In this document: positions 59,157-64,000 of the stretch, piece by piece
Layout: each line of letters opens with the position of its first letter
How positions within the stretch are numbered: the stretch's first letter is position 1
Assembly (NCBI GenBank): GCA_040349255.1
Contig: JBEQUE010000017.1
Span: forward strand, 41,443-105,442
Source: DATMER01 sp040349255
GTDB taxonomy: Bacteria; Acidobacteriota; Thermoanaerobaculia; Multivoradales; UBA5704
Direction of reading: 5' to 3'
Length of the DNA: 64,000 nucleotides
The notes under the pieces: model-generated
Told to the model about the DNA's origin: nothing
Seen by the model: only the letters and a program-made list of their open reading frames with translations
The model's database searches: none
Position numbers and translations under genes: made by a program

Positions 59157-60088
59157 TTCAAGGTCTCCTCGAAGCCCTCGGCCCGGAGCGGGTGCGGCGG
59201 GACGAGATCCTCGCCCCCTACACGACGTTCAGGATCGGCGGTCCGGCCGACCTGTTCTACGAGCCCACGACCGCCGGCGAGCTGGCGCGGGCGATCCAGG
59301 CCGCGAAGGAGAACGCGGTGCCCTGGTTCCTGCTCGGCACCGGCGCAAACATCCTGGTCGGAGACCGGGGGTTCCGGGGCCTGGTGATCCGCAATCTGGC
59401 CCGACACATGGAGGTACGGGGTAACCGGGGCAATCGCGTATGGGCGGAGAGCGGCGCGATCGTCCATCCCGACCTCATCGAGCTGGCGGTCTCCCACGGC
59501 CTCTCGGGGCTGGAGCACTACGTCGGCATCCCCTCGACGGTCGGCGGAGCGCTCTGGCAGAACCTCCACTTCCTCTCCCCTGCTCCGGCGCGCGAACGGA
59601 CCATGTTCATTGCCGAGGTCACCGAGTCCGCCGAGATCCTGACCGTGGAGGGCGAGCGCCGGACGGTCGGCGTCGACTACTTCGAGTTCGGCTACGACGA
59701 CTCGATCCTCCACCATCGCCGCGACGTGGTCCTCGCCGGAACTTTCCGCCTTCAGCCCGACGACCCGGAGCGCCTGCGCCGGGTCATGGCGGAGAACCTC
59801 CAGTGGCGGCGCGAGCGCCACCCGCCGCTCGACACCGAGCCGAGCGCCGGCTCGATCTTCAAGAAGATCGAGGGCATCGGCGCCGGCCGCCTGATCGACG
59901 AGTGCGGCCTCAAAGGCACCCGCATCGGAGGCGCCATGGTCACCCCGCGGCACGCCAACATCCTCATCAATACGGGCGGCGCCACGGCCGCCGACGTCCA
60001 CGCCCTGATCGCCCACATTCAGGAAGTCGTCGAGAAGAGGACCGGCTACCGGCTGGAGCCGGAGATCGGCTTCATCGGCGAGCTTTGA
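59153..60088 (+). CDS. murB: UDP-N-acetylenolpyruvoylglucosamine reductase
   Basis: MurB completes UDP-N-acetylmuramate using NADPH and FAD. The 311-residue product has TTFRIGGPADL, GTGANILV, GIPSTVGGALWQN and the catalytic serine in AGSIFKK, and ends with the conserved glutamate region (LEPEIGFIGE). The GTG start overlaps the rpiB stop. Other murein genes are not nearby. Confidence 0.93.
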   Translation: MIQGLLEALGPERVRRDEILAPYTTFRIGGPADLFYEPTTAGELARAIQAAKENAVPWFLLGTGANILVGDRGFRGLVIRNLARHMEVRGNRGNRVWAESGAIVHPDLIELAVSHGLSGLEHYVGIPSTVGGALWQNLHFLSPAPARERTMFIAEVTESAEILTVEGERRTVGVDYFEFGYDDSILHHRRDVVLAGTFRLQPDDPERLRRVMAENLQWRRERHPPLDTEPSAGSIFKKIEGIGAGRLIDECGLKGTRIGGAMVTPRHANILINTGGATAADVHALIAHIQEVVEKRTGYRLEPEIGFIGEL

Positions 60089-60117
60089 GATTTCTCCTGG
60101 TCCCGGAACGAAAGTAG

Positions 60118-60146
60118 TTGACTTCCGTCCCGTCATCCCCTATTCT
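60118..60146 (+). promoter_or_regulatory. Promoter of the 163-residue unknown protein
   Basis: TTGACT (60118-60123), a 17-nt spacer and TATTCT (60141-60146) are a good sigma-70 match. The leader of about 95 nt is A- and C-rich, unlike its surroundings, and ends with AAGGAGAT before the ATG at 60248. Confidence 0.68.
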
Positions 60147-60247
60147 CAGGGGCGTAAACCCGGCGCAAGGTTCCGCGCCACAAACAAAAACGGCCCGAAC
60201 GAGGGTACAACTCGCCCGAGCCCAGCCACGCAAGGAGATGTAGTCCA

Positions 60248-60739
60248 ATGCGCAGCCAACTGAATGGTAGCACCGCCGTCCCAGCGAACGCGTTCACCGA
60301 GGACTACCTGGCCCTGCTGAACGAGAGGGACGAGCCGATCACCGCGGCGGAAGCGGACTACGCCGGGCCGTGGAGCGTCGACGACCTGCCGCACGGCGGC
60401 CACTCGGTGAGCCGGGCGGGTCGGGATCTGCCGTACGCGGTCTTCTCCATGCTGGAGCTGGCCCAGGTCGCGGCCGCGGTCCTCCCCGGGACGGGCCGGG
60501 AGAAGAAATACAAGCTGGGCCGGGACGAGGAGCCCGGCCGCGGCTATCCGATCTTCCGCTCCGGCGAGACGGTCGGCTACGTCGAGCTGTTCGACGAGGA
60601 CCTGGTCGTCGCGCTCAACGTGATCGACGCCCTGCTCGCCTCGCCGCACGACTTCGCCTGGCTCCTGGAGGCCGCCGGAGGGCTCGCCCTCCAGCACGTC
60701 GGCCGGATCTCCATGGCGCGGGCCGCCGCGAACGGGTGA
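60248..60739 (+). CDS. Unknown 163-residue protein
   Basis: The product is soluble and acidic with no signal peptide. Notable stretches are DYLALLNERDEPITAAEADYAGPW, GRDLPYAVFSMLELA and GYPIFRSGETVGYVELFDEDLVVALNVID. AAGGAGAT precedes the ATG by about 8 nt. I recognise no family. It has its own promoter, and an 18-bp perfect inverted repeat follows the stop, so it is a complete transcription unit next to repeat array C. Confidence 0.6.
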   Translation: MRSQLNGSTAVPANAFTEDYLALLNERDEPITAAEADYAGPWSVDDLPHGGHSVSRAGRDLPYAVFSMLELAQVAAAVLPGTGREKKYKLGRDEEPGRGYPIFRSGETVGYVELFDEDLVVALNVIDALLASPHDFAWLLEAAGGLALQHVGRISMARAAANG

Positions 60740-60748
60740 GGGGGGAAC

Positions 60749-60787
60749 CCGGTTTATACAGTGGCGCCGCGCCACTGTATAAACCGG
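60749..60787. terminator. Perfect 18-bp inverted repeat (loop 3 nt) after the unknown gene
   Basis: Arms 60749-60766 and 60770-60787 are exact complements (inner core GGTTTATACAGTGGCG) with a 3-nt loop. It starts 9 nt after the stop codon. No T-run follows, so it may be a terminator or a hairpin belonging to the repeat array that begins here. Confidence 0.5.
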
Positions 60788-60955
60788 ACGCGCCACAAGG
60801 CGTGGCGTCGCGCCAGGAGCTGTGGCGCGGCGCCACGGCGCGTGGCACGGCGCGGAGGAGCGGGGCGGTGGCGCCACGAGCTGTGGCGAGGCGCTACACC
60901 TCGTGGCACGGCGCCACAGCACGTGGCGCGATGCCACACGGCGTGGCGCGTTTCC
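60749..60955. repeat. Array of 20-21 bp palindromic repeats (array C)
   Basis: After the long hairpin the marker GTGGC (GGGGC in one unit) recurs at 60802, 60822, 60842, 60862, 60883, 60903, 60923 and 60943, that is every 20 or 21 nt. Most units have the form GTGGCG-CGG-CGCCAC plus about 5 nt, so each can fold into its own 6-bp hairpin. The array fills the 249-nt gap between the unknown gene and the AbiEii-type pair. Short open frames crossing it are not coding. Confidence 0.82.
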
Positions 60956-60988
60956 CCCCGATTCGCCGGCTCCGGGTAGAATGAGGCC

Positions 60989-61219
60989 GTGCGAGCTCCC
61001 GAACCGGTGGCGCCCGACATCGCCCTTCCCCGGCACCTCCCCTTCCTCGAGAGCCTCTCCTGGTCGGACCGGCGCTATCGGGACCTTCCTCTCCTCGACA
61101 TCCTGAGGCGCTACGAGGCCGGCTGGCGGCACCTCGGAGTGTTGGCCGACCCGTCGCCCGAGGAGTGGGACTTCATCCGTGCGCTGGTTGCGAGGTTCGG
61201 AAGCCACCTCGATGTTTGA
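60989..61219 (+). CDS. Putative antitoxin-like partner of AbiEii-type protein
   Basis: This 76-residue protein (DIALPRHLPFLESLSWSDRRYRDLPLLDILRRYEAGW and a helical end) precedes the nucleotidyltransferase gene and overlaps it by 8 nt. Its size and position match the small first gene of AbiE-like toxin-antitoxin pairs, but the sequence does not show the usual wHTH antitoxin motif. A -10 box TAGAAT (60977-60982) ends 6 nt before the GTG start, which suggests a leaderless transcript. The call rests on context. Confidence 0.5.
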   Translation: MRAPEPVAPDIALPRHLPFLESLSWSDRRYRDLPLLDILRRYEAGWRHLGVLADPSPEEWDFIRALVARFGSHLDV

Positions 61220-61946
61220 GCGGCCGCAGCACGAGGTCGTGCTCGCGGTGCTCGATGCCTTCCGGGCCGACGTCCTCGCCGCCAGCCGGTTCCTGTTCGG
61301 CGGAGGCACCCGGATCGTCCTGGACCTCGCGGAGTACCGGGTGTCCCAGGACATCGACTTCCTCTGCTCGGACCCTGGGGGCTACGGCGATCTGCGGTTT
61401 GAAGCTACAAAGAATGGCCCTGCTGCGCTCTTCACGCCGAAGGGCCTGGAGCGCCTGAGCTTCCCGCGCGAGCTCCGCGTCGATCAATATGGCATCCGGT
61501 TCCGGGTCGTGCTCGGAGCCGAGTCGCTGAAGGTCGAGCTCATCCGGGAAGCCCGGATCGATCTCGGCCCGGGAGTCCGCCCCGGCTGGTCCCCGGTCGA
61601 TTGTCTGTCCCTGGAGGACTGCTTCGCCGAGAAGCTCCTGGCCAACTCCGACCGCTGGGCGGACCGGCAGATCCTCTCCCGCGATCTGATCGATCTTGCC
61701 GCCCTCCGGGCCCGGATCGGCCCGATCCCGGAGTCAGCCTGGATGAAGGTCCGCGCCGCGTATCGCAGCGGCCCCGAGGAGGACCTCCGGAAAGCCCTGT
61801 CGGAGCTCGAAAGAGATCCCGCCCGGCAGCGGCAATGTTTCGACGGCCTTCAGGTGAAAGAAAGGAAAGGGGACATCCTGCAAGGTCTGGCCCTTCTCCG
61901 GCAGGACCTCACTGGAATTCCCCGCCCCGACCCTTCCCCTTCCTGA
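61212..61946 (+). CDS. AbiEii/AbiGii-type nucleotidyltransferase (putative toxin)
   Basis: The 244-residue product has the AbiEii core: RFLFGGGTRIVLDL followed by the metal-binding SQDIDFLCSD, and later CLSLEDCFAEKLLANSDRWADRQILSRDLIDLAAL, the K-x(n)-R-x-KDxxDL-like region of the family. In studied AbiE systems the toxin is a nucleotidyltransferase acting on tRNA or another target, giving phage defence or growth arrest. Its last 38 nt overlap the convergent enoyl-CoA hydratase-like gene. Repeat array C lies just upstream of the pair. Confidence 0.75.
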   Translation: MFERPQHEVVLAVLDAFRADVLAASRFLFGGGTRIVLDLAEYRVSQDIDFLCSDPGGYGDLRFEATKNGPAALFTPKGLERLSFPRELRVDQYGIRFRVVLGAESLKVELIREARIDLGPGVRPGWSPVDCLSLEDCFAEKLLANSDRWADRQILSRDLIDLAALRARIGPIPESAWMKVRAAYRSGPEEDLRKALSELERDPARQRQCFDGLQVKERKGDILQGLALLRQDLTGIPRPDPSPS

Positions 61947-62673
61947 ACGCCTTGGCTCCGGCCGTGGGCTCGCCGGAGCGGATCACCCCGGCGCCAAGGC
62001 GCGCCTCGATCTTCAGCCCCTTCTCCAGGCGGGTGCCGAGCCCCTCGTAGACCGATTGCCGGTCGCTCTTCAGGCAGAGCTGCGGGAAGGCCGCGATCTG
62101 CTGCGCGAGCTCCACCGCCCTCCGCAACGCCTGGCCCGGCGGAACGATCTCGTTGACCAGGCCCATGGCCCGGGCCTCCTCCGCCCGGACCGCCCGGCCG
62201 GTCAGGATCATCTCCAGGGCACGGCCGAGGCCCACGATCCGCGGCAGGCGCTGGGTTCCGCCGTCGATCAGCGGCACTCCGAAACGCCGCTCGAAGCAGC
62301 CGAAGACCGCGGTCGTGTCCGCGATCCGCAGGTCGCACCAGCAGGCCAGCTCCAATCCGCCACCCACGCAGTAGCCGGCCACCGCGGCAAGAACAGGCTT
62401 CGAGACCGACAGCCGGCTGAAGCCGAGCGGCCCGTTGTCGCCCTCCACCTCGGCCGCGAGAGCCTCCATGTCCGCCAGGTCCGCGCCCGAGCAGAAAACC
62501 TCGTCGCCGCCGGTCAGGATGCCCACCTTCGCCTCCGGGTCCTTGTCGAACGCGATCCAGGCTTCCCGGAGCGCCTTCGCGAGCTTCGAGTCCACCGCGT
62601 TGCGCACCTCGGGCCGCTGGATGCGGAGGACGCGGACCGGACCCTCGTTCGTGACCACGAGCCGGTCGGGCAT
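61909..62673 (-). CDS. Enoyl-CoA hydratase/isomerase family protein
   Basis: This 254-residue crotonase-fold protein has the oxyanion segments VFCSGADLADM and AAVAGYCVGGGLELACWCDLRIADTTAVFGCFERRFG. The catalytic glutamates of enoyl-CoA hydratase are in the regions 'AxGG' and 'GxPExxLG'; here the second reads RRFGVPLIDGGTQRL, so exact chemistry is uncertain. Its start overlaps the aminotransferase stop by one base (TGATG). The last residues are basic (FRKGKGRGGEF). Confidence 0.82.
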   Translation of the reverse strand: MPDRLVVTNEGPVRVLRIQRPEVRNAVDSKLAKALREAWIAFDKDPEAKVGILTGGDEVFCSGADLADMEALAAEVEGDNGPLGFSRLSVSKPVLAAVAGYCVGGGLELACWCDLRIADTTAVFGCFERRFGVPLIDGGTQRLPRIVGLGRALEMILTGRAVRAEEARAMGLVNEIVPPGQALRRAVELAQQIAAFPQLCLKSDRQSVYEGLGTRLEKGLKIEARLGAGVIRSGEPTAGAKAFRKGKGRGGEFQ

Positions 62674-63956
62674 CACGCCGGCAGCCCCTTCTCCACCACC
62701 GCTTCCATGGCCTCGCAGAAGCGGTCGATCTCCTCCAGGGTCGTGTAGACGCTCGGGGTGATCCGCAGACCCTCGAACTCGGGGTGGACGATCGGCGTGA
62801 CCAGGATGCGGTGGCGGTCCCAGAGGTGCTGGTAGAGCTTGACCGTGTCCACGCCGGGGACCTGGACCGTGGCGATGCCGCAGGAAAGGCCGGGTTTGAG
62901 GCTCGTGTGGAGCTTCACGCCGCCGTTCGCGAGCAGCCGGTTCGCCCAGCGGTCGCGCAGGTAGCGCAGGCGCGCCTCCTTGCGCTTCGGGCCGATGCCG
63001 TCGTGGAAGGTCAGGGCCTCGGCGATGGCCAGGTGGTTCGCCGCCGGATGGGTGCCGATCTCCTCGTACTTGCGGATGTCCGCCGCCATCTCGACCGGCG
63101 CCGCCATCAGCGGCCAGAGGCCCGGGATCTTCTCCTTGCGGACGTACAGCATGCCGGTGCCGTGCGGCGCGAAGAGCCACTTGTGCAGGCTCGTGGCGTA
63201 GTAGTCGCAGTCGAGGTCCGCCTGGTCGAAGTCGAAGTGCGCAAAGGTGTGCGCGCCGTCCACGACCACCGGAATCCCCCGCTCGCGGCCCAGCTCCACC
63301 ACCTGCCGCACCGGCAGGATCTGGCCGGTCAGGTTGATCAGGTGGCTCACCAGGATCAGCTTCGTCCGTGGCGTGATGGCCTTCCTATAGAGGTCCACCA
63401 CCTCCGCCGGGTCCTCGGCCGGGACCGGGATCTTGATCTTCGTGACCGCGATCCCCTCGCGCCGCGCCCGCTGGTCGAAGGTGGCCAGCATTCGCGGATA
63501 GTCCTGCGTCGTGCAGAGGACCTCGTCGCCGCGCTTCAGATCGAAGCCGAACTGGCAGGTCTGCAGGCCCTCGGAGGCGTTGCGCGTGATGGCGATCTCC
63601 TCCGGGTCACAGCCGAAGGCCCGCCCCAGGCGCTTGCGGGTGCCCTCCTTCTGCGGCTCCTGGATCTGCCAGAGCGCATAGGGCGGCGGCGCCGTGTTCG
63701 CGTAGTCCAGGTGGCGCTTCATCGCCTCCTGCACCAGGCCCGGCGACGGGCTCACGCCGCCGTTGTTCAGGTTCACGAGGCTCCGGTCCATCGTGAACGC
63801 GCGCTGGATCTCGAACCACCACGACTCGTCGGCCGCGATCTCTTCCGGTGAACCGGGGCGGACCGAGGCCACCGCGGCCCGCGCCCGGACCGGATCGAGC
63901 ACCGCGACGGCAGCTCCAAGGACGGCGGAACCCAACAGCTCTCGGCGGCTGACCAT
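62673..63956 (-). CDS. Tat-exported class V aminotransferase (isopenicillin-N epimerase-like)
   Basis: The 427-residue product begins with a twin-arginine signal (VSRRELLGSAVLGAAVAVL), so it is predicted to be folded before export to the periplasm. The rest is a PLP fold-type I enzyme: VNLNNGGVSPSP, ITRNASEGLQT, VVDGAHTFAHFDF and the Schiff-base lysine in SLHKWLFAPHGTGMLY. It resembles isopenicillin-N epimerase and cysteine-desulfurase-like proteins; the substrate is unknown. CAGGAGGG lies 7 nt upstream of the ATG. The gene is complete within the window. Confidence 0.85.
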   Translation of the reverse strand: MVSRRELLGSAVLGAAVAVLDPVRARAAVASVRPGSPEEIAADESWWFEIQRAFTMDRSLVNLNNGGVSPSPGLVQEAMKRHLDYANTAPPPYALWQIQEPQKEGTRKRLGRAFGCDPEEIAITRNASEGLQTCQFGFDLKRGDEVLCTTQDYPRMLATFDQRARREGIAVTKIKIPVPAEDPAEVVDLYRKAITPRTKLILVSHLINLTGQILPVRQVVELGRERGIPVVVDGAHTFAHFDFDQADLDCDYYATSLHKWLFAPHGTGMLYVRKEKIPGLWPLMAAPVEMAADIRKYEEIGTHPAANHLAIAEALTFHDGIGPKRKEARLRYLRDRWANRLLANGGVKLHTSLKPGLSCGIATVQVPGVDTVKLYQHLWDRHRILVTPIVHPEFEGLRITPSVYTTLEEIDRFCEAMEAVVEKGLPA

Positions 63957-64000
63957 GGGCAGACCCTCCTGAATGAACCGGATTCTACCCCGACCTCTCC

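Overview
The window is GC-rich, densely packed chromosomal DNA from a diderm (outer-membrane) bacterium. Outer-membrane genes are plentiful: Mla/MCE lipid transport, LptB, an LptC/LptA-type protein, an LptF-LptG fusion and a TolC-type channel. Three things point to Acidobacteriota, perhaps Thermoanaerobaculia-like: secreted proteins with a C-terminal 'PCRVLDTR' domain, sigma factors linked to TPR proteins, and CarD plus a permease-free PTS. No marker gene proves this placement. One tRNA (Leu-CAA) is present; there is no rRNA, CRISPR array or prophage.

Layout. 1-5467: end of alr, then mlaE and mlaF, an inverted membrane-protein gene, and mlaD. 5468-9050 (minus): a small MazEF-type toxin module behind purC and a cyclase-like protein. 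9147-12462: leucyl aminopeptidase and two peptide-transporter ATPases. 12563-18257: a TolC-YIP1-MacA-MacB-type efflux operon. 18334-23296: tRNA-Leu, carD, small envelope or TPR proteins and priA. 23378-26454: secreted proteins, including a glycoside-hydrolase/ILEI/RVLDTR fusion. 26541-28637: repeats around a broken TIR-(NB-ARC)-TPR gene. 28688-43548: a long housekeeping stretch of accA, recJ, LPS export, rpoN, a complete soluble regulatory PTS (ptsN, hprK, rapZ, EIIA-Man, ptsH, ptsI), a cupin, miaB and a DUF151 nuclease. 43658-49638: parAB, repeats, a 6-pyruvoyl-tetrahydropterin synthase, an LptF-LptG fusion and NDH-2. 49639-54527 (minus): three sigma factors of one family interleaved with TPR and short secreted proteins. 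54624-60739: membrane proteins, metK, DUF84, a SpoU methylase, rpiB and murB. 60749-63956: a repeat array, an AbiEii-type toxin pair, an enoyl-CoA hydratase-like protein and a Tat-exported aminotransferase.

How the genes work together. MlaEFD and the Lpt proteins maintain outer-membrane asymmetry and LPS. The PTS block has every soluble phosphocarrier plus HPr kinase, sigma-54 and RapZ but no sugar permease, so it is probably a signalling relay. CarD, sigma-54 and the sigma-factor cluster supply transcriptional control.

The least ordinary material lies between genes. Three arrays with an imperfect 20-21 nt period (5468-5551, about 28181-28589, 60749-60955) each abut a toxin or defence-type gene. 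The mazEF module is bracketed by a duplicated purC 3' end. Two two-hairpin elements occur as inverted pairs (26541-26753, 45318-45465). One 18-bp palindrome sits just upstream of both the accA and parA promoters. Several promoters place the -10 box 6-11 nt before the start codon, which suggests leaderless mRNAs.
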